64,000 nt of DNA, taken from the NCBI RefSeq assembly GCF_001618865.1, contig NZ_CP015136.1:7041001-7105000 (forward strand), written 5' to 3'. Under the pieces are notes generated by a model. The model was not told the origin of the DNA. It made no database searches and saw only the letters and a program-made list of their open reading frames with translations. This document shows, piece after piece, positions 23,992-32,300 of the stretch (its first letter is position 1; every line of letters begins with the position of its first letter). The DNA is from Luteitalea pratensis (GTDB lineage: Bacteria > Acidobacteriota > Vicinamibacteria > Vicinamibacterales > Vicinamibacteraceae). Made by a program: the position numbers and the translations under genes.

Positions 23992-24662
23992 CGCGCATCC
24001 TGATCGTCGAAGACGAGCCCGCCATCGCCGCCGGCCTCGAAGAAGACCTCACGTTCGAGGGCTACCGCGTCGACACCGTGGCCGATGGCGAGGCCGCCGT
24101 CCTGGCGGCACGGGAGGGCGCGTTCGACCTGCTACTCCTCGACGTGATGCTGCCGAAGAAAGACGGGTTCCAGGTGTGCCGCGAGCTGCGACGCGGTGGC
24201 GTCACCACGCCCATCATCTTGCTGACCGCCCGGTCACTCGAGGCCGAGAAAGTGATGGGGCTGCGGATCGGCGCCGACGACTACATCACCAAGCCGTTCG
24301 GCAGCGAGGAACTGCGGGCACGCATCGATGCGGTCCTGCGGCGCGCAGGCCGGACGACCGCGGTCGACAGGTTCCGGTTCGGCGAGTACGAGGTGGACTT
24401 CGCGCGCTGCGAGGTCGCGCGCAACGGCGTACTGGTCGACGTCACGGCGGTCGAGTTCAAGCTGCTCTCGGCGTTCATCCGCAGCCGAGGCCGGGTGCTC
24501 AGCCGGCAGCAGTTGCTCGACATGGTGTGGACCGACACGCATTGCGTCGACCGCGTGGTCGACAGCCACGTTGCCAACCTGCGGAAGACGATCGAGCCGG
24601 ATCCGTCGACACCGCGGTATCTCGTCAGCGTGCGCAGCCTCGGGTATCGCTTCGATGGCTGA
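23988..24662 (+). CDS. OmpR-family response regulator (module copy 2)
   Basis: A 224-residue intact regulator. The receiver has IVEDE, phospho-acceptor D52 in LLLLDVMLPKKDG, LLTARS and ITKPFG. The DNA-binding winged helix has RVVDSHVANLRKTIE and ends VRSLGYRFDG. The recognition helix differs from copy 1 at a few positions (SHVANLRK versus THILNLRK), so the two may bind related but not identical sites. It overlaps the broken kinase gene by 4 bp. If that kinase is truly dead, this regulator would need phosphate from another source, such as the copy 1 kinase. Confidence 0.93.
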   Translation: MTRILIVEDEPAIAAGLEEDLTFEGYRVDTVADGEAAVLAAREGAFDLLLLDVMLPKKDGFQVCRELRRGGVTTPIILLTARSLEAEKVMGLRIGADDYITKPFGSEELRARIDAVLRRAGRTTAVDRFRFGEYEVDFARCEVARNGVLVDVTAVEFKLLSAFIRSRGRVLSRQQLLDMVWTDTHCVDRVVDSHVANLRKTIEPDPSTPRYLVSVRSLGYRFDG

Positions 24663-24747
24663 GATTCCTCCGAGTCTTTGCAGAGTCTCCACCGATGGCG
24701 CGCTCGGTCTGCATGGCCGATGGCTATCGTCAGGTCCGGAGGCACCG

Positions 24748-27024
24748 ATGATTCGCAGATTCCTCGCCATACCCGTGATCGCCCTGGCCCTGTCAACCGT
24801 TGGACACGTCGTGGCGCAGCAGCCCGATCGGGCCGTACTGCTTCTGCAGGCGGCCCAGCAAAAGGAGACCGTCGAGGGCGACCTGACCAGCGCCATCAAG
24901 CAGTACGAGACCATCGTCTCGACGTACGGCAAGACCAATCGCCCGGTCGCCGCGAAGGCTCTGCTGAGGATGGCCTCGGCGTATCAGCGGCTCGGAGATG
25001 CGCAGGCGCAAAAAACCTGGGCCCGTATCGTGGCGGAGTTCGGGGATCAGGCCGACGCCGTCGCAGAAGCGCGCGTGCGGCTGACCGCAGGGGGCAGCGC
25101 GTCCAGGCCGTCGCCAAGCCTCCCGGTCTCGCGCATGGTGACGGGGCACTCCTCGAACGCGGACATCGTGACGCCGGACGGCCGCTTCATGGCGGGCACC
25201 GACTGGCACACCGGTGATCTGCTCGTGAGGGACTTGACGTCTCGGGAGGAGCGACGCCCGGTGCGCGGCCGGCTGAGTGATGGCGGCCTGCAGGACTGGG
25301 CCGAGAGCCCGGCCTTCTCACCAGATATGTCACAGATCGCCTACTCGTGGTTCGCCACGGACGGTGAGGGCCGGACGACAAACAGCCTGCGAGTCGTGTC
25401 CAGGGCGGGAAGCGCGCCGCGCGAAATCGTCAATCGCTTTCCGGAGTACCGCAACTTCGATGTTGCTGCATGGTCGCCAGATGGACGATCGCTGTTGGTC
25501 ACGGTCATGAAGCCACTGCCAGACCTCAGCGTGCAAATCGCCTGGGTGTCACTCGAGACAGGCGAGGTTCGGGTACTGCGCACTTTCGAATCCTGGCAGA
25601 AACAAGGCAATTCGCTTGGCAAGGTCAGCCTGTCGACCGATGGCCATTGGATCCTGTACTCCGCCTTGGCAAGTAAGGAGAGCCTCGACCGTCACGTCTA
25701 CGCGCTCGCGGCAGACGGGTCAGGACAGAGTCAGCTGACGATGACGGCAGGTGCGTGTACCGATCCGGTGTGAGCGACCGATGGGAGCCACGTGATGTTC
25801 GTGGCGGACTGGTCCGGCAGCTTCGGCCTGTGGACTGTGCCGGTGCGCGATGGCAAGCCGGGCGGGCCGCCAGTGCTGGTCAAGGCCGACATCGGCCGGA
25901 TCGATGCGATCGGCTCGACCTCGACCGGCTCGTACTACTACAACTACCGCTACGACTCCGGAACCAGGACCTTCGTTGCACGCGCGGCCGGCTCGCAAGG
26001 CGCTCTGCCGGTGCCAGACCGAATCACGGCCGACTTCGCCGGAGGGCACGCGGCGTGGTCACCGGATGGCACACGCGTAGCGTTCATCCGGCAGCGCACG
26101 TCGGGCGGGCTGGCAATCCACGAGCTGGGAATCCGCGACACCGCGACAGGCGAGGAGCGCATCTTCAACTCACGCGCCGTCGCTCCCCCACGGCCCGTCT
26201 GGTTCCACACGGGTCAGTCGCTCCTTGTCTTCGCACCGGACGATGGCGAGCCAACCGCCCCGTCGGGGCCAGCGTCCATGTCCCCCTGGATGAGGAGCGG
26301 TGCGTTCTTCGTCGTGGACGTGCCGACCGGCCGCTTCACCAGGGCGCTTCCCGTGTTGTCGGAGCGGTACCGTCTGAGTCGGATTGCCGTCCTGTCGCCC
26401 GATGACCGCACGCTCTACACCATGGGCGATGCCCTGTCGAGCAGCCAGGTAAGCTTCGATGATCTCCTGGCCGTCGATCTGGCACAGCAGACCGAGCGCG
26501 TGATCGCCTCAGTGTCGTCGCCCGGTGACTGGCGCGCGCTGCCGCCTGGAGTCGACCTCGCCCTCAGTCCCGATGGACGCACGCTTGCGGTATCGAGTCG
26601 AGCCGGGAACCGCGATGGCAATCGACCCTGGCGCAGCGAACAGACCACGCTTTTCGTTGTCGGTGTCGACGGCAAGGACCAGCGGGAGTTGCACGGGCCG
26701 TACGTCAGCAACACGCTCGCCAGGGTGGCGTGGAGCCGCGATGGCCGCACCATCAACTTCGTCCGGGAGACTGGTGACAATGACTGGGAGGTGATGGCCA
26801 TTCCGCGCGAAGGCGGCAACCCGGTTACGACGGGGCTCGGCCGGCAGGCGCTCCGCAGGACCACGGCGGAGCAAGCGACCAGCGAAAGGTTCGAGCGCCT
26901 CAGCGCCGCCCTGCACGGCTTCGGCGTGCATCCAGATGGGTCGTCGCTCCTCTTCAGCAGCGACGTGAATCCGAGATTCGAGGTCTGGGCGCTGGACGGC
27001 GTGAACGCCGTGACACGAAGGTAG
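24748..27024 (+). pseudogene. TPR plus beta-propeller protein interrupted by an in-frame TGA (module copy 2)
   Basis: The ATG at 24748 has GGAGG 6-10 bases upstream. The product starts with a signal peptide (FLAIPVIALALSTVGHVVA before QQPD) and a TPR-like part with EGDLTSAIKQYETIVSTYGK and ASAYQRLGDAQAQKTWA. Propeller blades follow (FSPDMSQIAYSWF, WSPDGRSLLV). At 25771-25773 the frame meets TGA after ACTDPV. The same frame continues at once with ATDGSHVMFVADWSG and further blades to 27024. In blade context the stop stands where Trp (TGG) is expected (VW-ATDGSHVMF). The full frame would be 758 codons. It is a single nonsense change in an otherwise well-kept gene. The final TAG lies in a GTAGGG sequence. 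Confidence 0.85.
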
Positions 27025-27348
27025 GGCGGTCGAGCGATTCCGAGGTCCGGCCGGCTGGGACAGCCGGCCGCTACCGCCAGCAGGAGCGAGTTCCTGAGCC
27101 GAAATGCTGCGATGCCGGGAATGCCGGGATGTCGAAGGACAACACCGCGACTGCCCAATTGCGAATCCCGATCCCGAATCCCGAGTCCCTGCCCTGTACC
27201 GTTCCCTCAATCGCGAGCCCGGGTGCCGAACCACGCTTGCCCGGTGTCCGGCGCCCGGTGCCCGGTGCCCGGGCCCCGATTCCCGTTTCCCGTGTCCCGT
27301 GTCCCGTGTCCCGTGTCCCGTGTCCCGTTACCCGTTACCCGTTACCCG
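27025..27348. other. noncoding spacer with REP and heptamer repeats
   Basis: A converging intergenic region of 324 bp without genes. It contains the REP hairpin at 27048-27074, short near-heptamer runs of GAATCCC type near 27164-27190, and most of the 105-bp heptamer array at 27254-27358. Confidence 0.6.
27048..27074 (-). repeat. REP hairpin with GTAG foot
   Basis: CGGCCGGCTG (27048-27057), loop GGA, CAGCCGGCCG (27061-27070), then CTAC. The 10-bp stem is perfect. Compared with the 47502 copy, the innermost pair is swapped on both sides. Confidence 0.82.
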
Positions 27349-27358
27349 TTACCTGTAA
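27254..27358. repeat. 15-unit heptamer array CCCGNNN, exact period 7
   Basis: Fifteen consecutive 7-bp units: CCCGGTG twice, CCCGGGC, CCCGATT, CCCGTTT, CCCGTGT five times, CCCGTTA four times, then CCTGTAA. The CCCG half is constant while the other three bases drift in blocks along the array. It runs into the 3' end of the next gene, whose stop codon (27351-27349) and last codons are made of the array. Confidence 0.95.
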
Positions 27359-29811
27359 ATCAAATACTTCGACCGCAACGTGCGCCAGTTGACTTCGTCG
27401 GCGGCCCACTGCGCCTCGAGCTGCGCTGGATCCTCTCCGGTCAACGCGCGTGCGAGCTGATCGGCCGATCCGTACAGGGTCGCGGTCCGCTTCAGATCGA
27501 GCTTGCCCGGGAACAGTTTCGAGATGACGCTCACGAGCTCGAGGCCGACCCGCACCGGTCGCAAGGCCGTGCGGTCGCTGACGATGAAGTACACGCCCTG
27601 GCATTCCTCGCCCTTGTAGACGCTCGAGGTCGGCGTGAACAGGATCGGATAGAAGCGGATGCCCGGCAGGTTGCGCGCATTCAGGGCTTCCGCCAGTGGC
27701 ACGCCCTCGATCCACGGCGCGCCGATGCGCTCGAACGGTGCATCGGTGCCGCGGCCGACCGACAGGTTCGCGTACTCCACGGCGCCGATTCCCGGGTACA
27801 ACGTCGCCTGCGTCAAGCTGCGCATGTTGGGCGACGGGTTTACCCACATCAGTGCCGTTTCGTCCCACCATTCCTCGCGCGACCAGCCCTTCATCTCGAC
27901 GACGGTCAGCTTCGCGCCGATCTTGCGCTCGTCGTTGAACAGCTTTGCGAGCTCCCCCAGCGTCATGCCGTGCCGCACCGGCATCGTCGGGAAGTAGGCG
28001 ATGAAACTGCGCTCGGCACCTTCGGGGAGGGCGTCCGGCTTCGGCCCCTCGATTTGCCAGCCGTTGATCGGATTGGGACGGTCCAGCACGACCACCTCGA
28101 TGCCACGCGGCGCAGCCGCCTCCAGCAGGTAACCGAGCGACGACATGTACGTGTAGAAGCGACTGCCGATGTCCTGCAGGTCCACGACCATCGTGTCGAT
28201 GCCCTGCAGCATCTCCGGTGTGGCGCGGCGGGTCTTCCCGTACAACGAGTGGATCGTCAGGCCTGTCTTCTCGTCGACCGACGACGGGATCTCTTCGTCG
28301 AGAATGCCCCGGATTCCGTGCTCGGGGCTGAACAGCGCCACAACTGTCAGGTTCTTCGCCGCGAAGAACGCGTCGATCGTCGACTGGCCGCCGCGCGTCC
28401 TGCCGGTGTGGTTCGTGAGCAAACCGATCTTCCGGCCCGCGAGGCGCGAGAAGCCCTCGGCCTGCAGCACGTCGATGCCCGTCAGCGTGCGGACCGCGGC
28501 CGCGCGCCCGGCAACAGCACCAGACGGCGGCGCCTGCGCGAAGTCGTGCGTGTCCGCGAGCGGGGTCGGTGCGATGCGAATCGCTCCAGCGACGACATTG
28601 GCCACGCGCGCGCGCAGCGCGGTCACGTCGCCCTTGCCATCCGGGTGGACCCGATTGGAGAGGAAGACGATGAACGTCTTCGTGCCGGGATCGATCCACA
28701 GGGAGGTGCCCGTGAAGCCCGTGTGGCCGAAGGAGCGGGACGGCAGCAGGTCGCCCTTGTTGGCCGAGAAGCTGGAGTTGATGTCCCACCCGAGCCCGCG
28801 CACGTTCCGTTCGCCTGGCGCGGTCGACGGCGACGTCATTCGCGCCACGGTGAGCGGCGCAAGAATGCGGACGCCTTCGAGTCGCCCGCCGTTGATCAGC
28901 ATCCGCGCGAACCGCGCGAGGTCGGCGGCCGTGGTGAAGAGGCCGGCGTGGCCGGCGACGTTGTTCATGCGCCGCGCAGTCGGGTCGTGGACCACTCCGC
29001 GCAGCCACGTCCCGTCGTCCTGCCCGCACGGAAAGGAGATGGGACGGCACTTCTCGGTCGGTGCGATGCGCTTGACCAGTGATGCCGGCGGCTTGAACAT
29101 CGTGTCCTTCATGCCGAGCGGCACGAAGACATGCGCGCGCGTGAACTCGTCGAGCGGTTCGCCGGAAACGACGCCGACGATGTGTCCCAGCAGGAAGAAG
29201 TTGATGTCGGAGTAGATGACGCGCTCGTCAGGACGCGCCGCGGGCACTTCGTCGATGGCCTTGCTGATGGCCGTGTCGTAACCGTTCCACTCGGGATTGA
29301 ACTCGAGGTCGGGCCGCAGGCCGGACGAGTGCGTGAGCAGGTGCCGGATCGTGATGTCGCGCTTGCCGTACTTCTCGAAGCCGGGCACGTGCAGGGCGAC
29401 GCGGTCGGTCAGCCTCAGCTTGCCCTGCTCGACCAGCATCATGATCGCCGTCGTCGTCGCGACCACCTTGGTGAGCGAGGCGGCGTCGAAGATCGTGTCG
29501 GCCGTCATCGGCTCTGGAGTGGGCTGAATGGCGCGCCGGCCGATCGACGCCTGCCAGGCGACGCCGGCTTCCGTACCCACTGCCACCACCGCTCCAGGCA
29601 GCTCCTTGCGGGCGATGGCGGCTTCAACCACCCTCTTGATCTCGCCGAGGCGGGCAAGATCGTAGCGAGCAGCGCCGACGGTGGCTGCAGACGGCCGGGC
29701 CGCGCGCGAGGCAGGAGTGGTGGGGCGAGCCGCTGGCTGCCCGAGCGTGGATGGCACCTGCGTGAGCAGGCAGGCGAGAAGACACGCGACGGTCACGAAC
29801 ATGCGCGGCAT
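27349..29811 (-). CDS. fusion of beta-lactamase/transpeptidase-fold domain with NamZ-type (DUF1343) exo-muramidase
   Basis: An 820-residue secreted protein (signal FVTVACLLACLLTQVPSTLG). The N-terminal half (about 50-400) is a class C beta-lactamase/esterase-type serine hydrolase with SLTK (S112-K115), YSD (Y200) in place of YxN, and a late FGHTGFTGTSLW box. The C-terminal half (about 430-815) is DUF1343, now known as NamZ exo-beta-N-acetylmuramidase: GRKIGLLTNHTGRTR, FSPEHGIRG, SLYGKTRRATPEML, VVDLQDIGSRFYTYM, VLDRPNPI and GECQG-like EECQGVYF are typical. Together they suggest peptidoglycan-fragment processing or recycling outside the inner membrane. The stop codon is in a heptamer array. 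Confidence 0.92.
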   Translation of the reverse strand: MPRMFVTVACLLACLLTQVPSTLGQPAARPTTPASRAARPSAATVGAARYDLARLGEIKRVVEAAIARKELPGAVVAVGTEAGVAWQASIGRRAIQPTPEPMTADTIFDAASLTKVVATTTAIMMLVEQGKLRLTDRVALHVPGFEKYGKRDITIRHLLTHSSGLRPDLEFNPEWNGYDTAISKAIDEVPAARPDERVIYSDINFFLLGHIVGVVSGEPLDEFTRAHVFVPLGMKDTMFKPPASLVKRIAPTEKCRPISFPCGQDDGTWLRGVVHDPTARRMNNVAGHAGLFTTAADLARFARMLINGGRLEGVRILAPLTVARMTSPSTAPGERNVRGLGWDINSSFSANKGDLLPSRSFGHTGFTGTSLWIDPGTKTFIVFLSNRVHPDGKGDVTALRARVANVVAGAIRIAPTPLADTHDFAQAPPSGAVAGRAAAVRTLTGIDVLQAEGFSRLAGRKIGLLTNHTGRTRGGQSTIDAFFAAKNLTVVALFSPEHGIRGILDEEIPSSVDEKTGLTIHSLYGKTRRATPEMLQGIDTMVVDLQDIGSRFYTYMSSLGYLLEAAAPRGIEVVVLDRPNPINGWQIEGPKPDALPEGAERSFIAYFPTMPVRHGMTLGELAKLFNDERKIGAKLTVVEMKGWSREEWWDETALMWVNPSPNMRSLTQATLYPGIGAVEYANLSVGRGTDAPFERIGAPWIEGVPLAEALNARNLPGIRFYPILFTPTSSVYKGEECQGVYFIVSDRTALRPVRVGLELVSVISKLFPGKLDLKRTATLYGSADQLARALTGEDPAQLEAQWAADEVNWRTLRSKYLIYR

Positions 29812-29871
29812 GGCAGCGAATTATCCACCGTTACGCCCCTCCCACGCTCTGTCTCCCTTGCCGTGCCCTGA

Positions 29872-29897
29872 CCGTCGACCTGAAGGTCGACGGCTAC
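29872..29897 (-). repeat. REP hairpin with GTAG foot (GTCGAC stem type)
   Basis: CCGTCGACCT, loop GA, AGGTCGACGG, then CTAC. The 10-bp stem is perfect. The second base pair is C-G here and G-C in the 10102 copy. Confidence 0.82.
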
Positions 29898-29914
29898 ATC
29901 CGGTCACAGCGGCT

Positions 29915-29942
29915 GCGTTCGGCGTTCGGCGTTCGGCGTTTG
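29915..29942 (+). repeat. heptamer array GCGTTCG before fadN-like gene
   Basis: Units GCGTTCG three times and GCGTTTG, ending within 19 bp of the GTG start at 29961. A similar GCGTTCG/ACGTTCA array lies at 54517-54537. Confidence 0.85.
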
Positions 29943-29960
29943 GGTGAAATAATCACCCTG

Positions 29961-32300
29961 GTGTCCATCCCCCTTCGCAGAGCCATCGTGGTCGGCGCCG
30001 GAACGATGGGCGCCCAGATTGCCGCGCACATGGCCAATGCCGGTGTCGAGGTCCACTTGCTGGACGTCGATGCCGCCGCGGCCGCGGCCGGATGGAAGCG
30101 AGCGCTCGCGCTCAAGCCGGATCCGCTCTTCACGCCTGCACATGCGGCGCTCGTCCGCACCGGCGCCATCGACGATGCGGCATTCGGGGAGGCGGATTGG
30201 ATCGTCGAGGCCATCGTCGAGCGCCTCGAACCGAAGCGCAGCCTCTTCGAGCGGATCGATCGACAACGGGGGCTCGACACCATTGTCAGCTCCAACACCT
30301 CGGGGCTGCCGCTGGCCAGCCTCGTCGAGGGCCGCTCCGAGGCATTCGCCCTGCACTTCGTCGGCACGCACTTCTTCAATCCACCCCGTTACATGCCGCT
30401 CGTCGAGGTCATCCCGGTGGCCGCGACCAGCGAGGACACCATCGCTCGCGCCAGGCACTGGCTCGACGTCCGGCTCGGCCGCAGCGTTGTCGTCGCCAGG
30501 GACTCGCCGAACTTCATCGCCAACCACATCGGCCTGTACGGGCTGTTCAAGGTGCTGCAGGCCTGGGAGCAGGGGCCGTTCGACATCGACACGATCGACG
30601 CGATGACGGGCCCGGCCATCGGCCGTCCCAAGAGCGCGACGTTCCGGACGATCGACATTACTGGTCTGGATGTGGCAACGCAGGTCGCGCGGAATTTCGT
30701 CGAACGTACCAGCGACGCCGGACTCCAGCGCCTGTTCACGATGGGGCCGCGCATCGCCGGTCTGGTCGAGCGTGGCTGGATCGGCGAGAAGGCCGGCCAG
30801 GGCTTCTTCAAGCGCTCCAGGGGCGCCGGCGGGGCCTCCGACATCCTCGTGCTCGACCCGGCGACGTTTGCATACGTGCCGCGCGTGCCGGTGGCTCGTC
30901 CCGTGCTCGATGCGCTTCGCGACCAGCGGGGCGGCGCTGGCGGCCGCATCAAGGCGTTGATGCTCGGCAAGGCCGAGGAATCGGCGTTCACACGGGACAC
31001 GCTTGGAGACACGCTCCTCTACACCGCGCGCGTCTGGCAGACCATCGCCCACGACATCGACGATGTCGATCGCGCGATGCGGTGGGGATTCGGTTGGGAT
31101 CTCGGCCCGTTCGAGATCATCGACGCCATCGGGATCAAGGAGCTGTTGGGCGTCATGCGCGCACAGGCGCCAACAGACGGCCGGCTCGGAGAGCCGGCCC
31201 TACCCAAAGCCGAAGAGGCTCCCCCGTTGCTGGCGGACGCGCTGGCCGCCGGCCGCAACACGATTCGCACGCCCGGCGCATTCCGTCCCGAGCCAGCGGA
31301 GTTGCTGATCCTTGCCGGGGCACGCGATCGGCAGTCCGTGGTCACCAGCAATGCCGCGGCTTCGGTACTCGACACCGGCGACGGCATCTTCGCCGTCGAA
31401 CTGCACTCGAAGATGAACGCGATCGGTGGCGACACGCTGGCGATGCTGCAGGCGGGCGTCGATCGCGCCGAACGCGATGGCATCGGGCTCATCCTCGCGA
31501 CGCAAGGGCAGGCGTTCTCGGCCGGCGCCAACCTGATGCTCGTGCTGATGGACGCCCAGGAGGGCGAATGGGACTCGATCGATGCCATGGTGCGCGTGTT
31601 CCAGCGCACCGTGTTGTCGTTTCGAGACGCGCAAGTGCCGGTGGTGAACGCCATCAACGGGCTGACGCTGGGCGGGGCCACCGAGATGGCGCTGCATGCC
31701 GCGGGCGTGCAGGCCGCGGCCGAGACGTACATGGGGCTCGTCGAGGTTGGTGTCGGCCTCATTCCGGCCGGGTGTGGCACCAAGGAGATGTTGTGGCGTG
31801 CGAACCAGCAGCGACCGTCCAGGCAGGCCGACGCCCTGCCGTTCGTGCAGAAGGCGTTCGAGACGATCGGCTTCGGTATGGTCTCGACCAGCGCGCCGCA
31901 CGCGCGGACGCTGGGCTACCTGCGCAACGGTGACGGCATCAGCATGAACCGCAGCCGGCTGCACGCGGACGCGCGCGAACTCGTGCAGGCGCGGGCCGCG
32001 GGCTACGTGCCGGGCCATGCGCCGGCGGCGATCGCCGTCGGCGGACCCGATGTGCTCGCGGCGCTCACGCTTGGGGTGCACCTTGCGCATCGTGCGGGAC
32101 GCATCGGCGACCACGACGCGACCATCGGCCGCAAGCTCGCGTGGATTCTCGCCGGCGGGAACGTGCCGCATGCGACCGACGAGTCGGAAGCGTACCTCCT
32201 CGATCTGGAGCGCGAGGCATTCCTGAGCCTCTGCGGGGAACCGAAGACGCAGGAGCGGATTGCGTACACGCTGAAGACCGGCAAGACCATGAGGAACTGA
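29961..32300 (+). CDS. fadN: 3-hydroxyacyl-CoA dehydrogenase/enoyl-CoA hydratase (FadN type)
   Basis: A 779-residue bifunctional beta-oxidation enzyme from the GTG at 29961 (TTG at 29940 would add 7 residues). The N-terminal dehydrogenase has the NAD loop VVGAGTMGAQIAAHMANAG. It continues with SSNTSGLPLASLVEG and the catalytic-region FVGTHFFNPPRYMPLVEV, then the GFGWDLGPFEIIDAIG dimerisation half. The C-terminal hydratase-like half has ILATQGQAFSAGANLML and LTLGGATEMALHAAGVQAA. This domain order is that of Bacillus FadN. A REP hairpin (31179-31203) is translated in frame as part of PTDGRLGEPALPK near residue 410, at a domain junction. The hydrolase gene follows with a TGATG overlap. Confidence 0.93.
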   Translation: MSIPLRRAIVVGAGTMGAQIAAHMANAGVEVHLLDVDAAAAAAGWKRALALKPDPLFTPAHAALVRTGAIDDAAFGEADWIVEAIVERLEPKRSLFERIDRQRGLDTIVSSNTSGLPLASLVEGRSEAFALHFVGTHFFNPPRYMPLVEVIPVAATSEDTIARARHWLDVRLGRSVVVARDSPNFIANHIGLYGLFKVLQAWEQGPFDIDTIDAMTGPAIGRPKSATFRTIDITGLDVATQVARNFVERTSDAGLQRLFTMGPRIAGLVERGWIGEKAGQGFFKRSRGAGGASDILVLDPATFAYVPRVPVARPVLDALRDQRGGAGGRIKALMLGKAEESAFTRDTLGDTLLYTARVWQTIAHDIDDVDRAMRWGFGWDLGPFEIIDAIGIKELLGVMRAQAPTDGRLGEPALPKAEEAPPLLADALAAGRNTIRTPGAFRPEPAELLILAGARDRQSVVTSNAAASVLDTGDGIFAVELHSKMNAIGGDTLAMLQAGVDRAERDGIGLILATQGQAFSAGANLMLVLMDAQEGEWDSIDAMVRVFQRTVLSFRDAQVPVVNAINGLTLGGATEMALHAAGVQAAAETYMGLVEVGVGLIPAGCGTKEMLWRANQQRPSRQADALPFVQKAFETIGFGMVSTSAPHARTLGYLRNGDGISMNRSRLHADARELVQARAAGYVPGHAPAAIAVGGPDVLAALTLGVHLAHRAGRIGDHDATIGRKLAWILAGGNVPHATDESEAYLLDLEREAFLSLCGEPKTQERIAYTLKTGKTMRN
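31179..31203 (-). repeat. REP hairpin inside fadN coding sequence
   Basis: GG plus CCGGCTC, loop GGA, GAGCCGG plus CC, then CTAC, a 9-bp stem with GTAG foot. It is read in frame as GRLGEPALP between the dehydrogenase and hydratase parts. Confidence 0.85.

Noticed and set aside
27112-29082. 656-codon plus-strand open frame
   Set aside because: Antisense to the NamZ fusion gene and begins inside repeat arrays; composition is Arg/Ala/Asp-rich without any domain.
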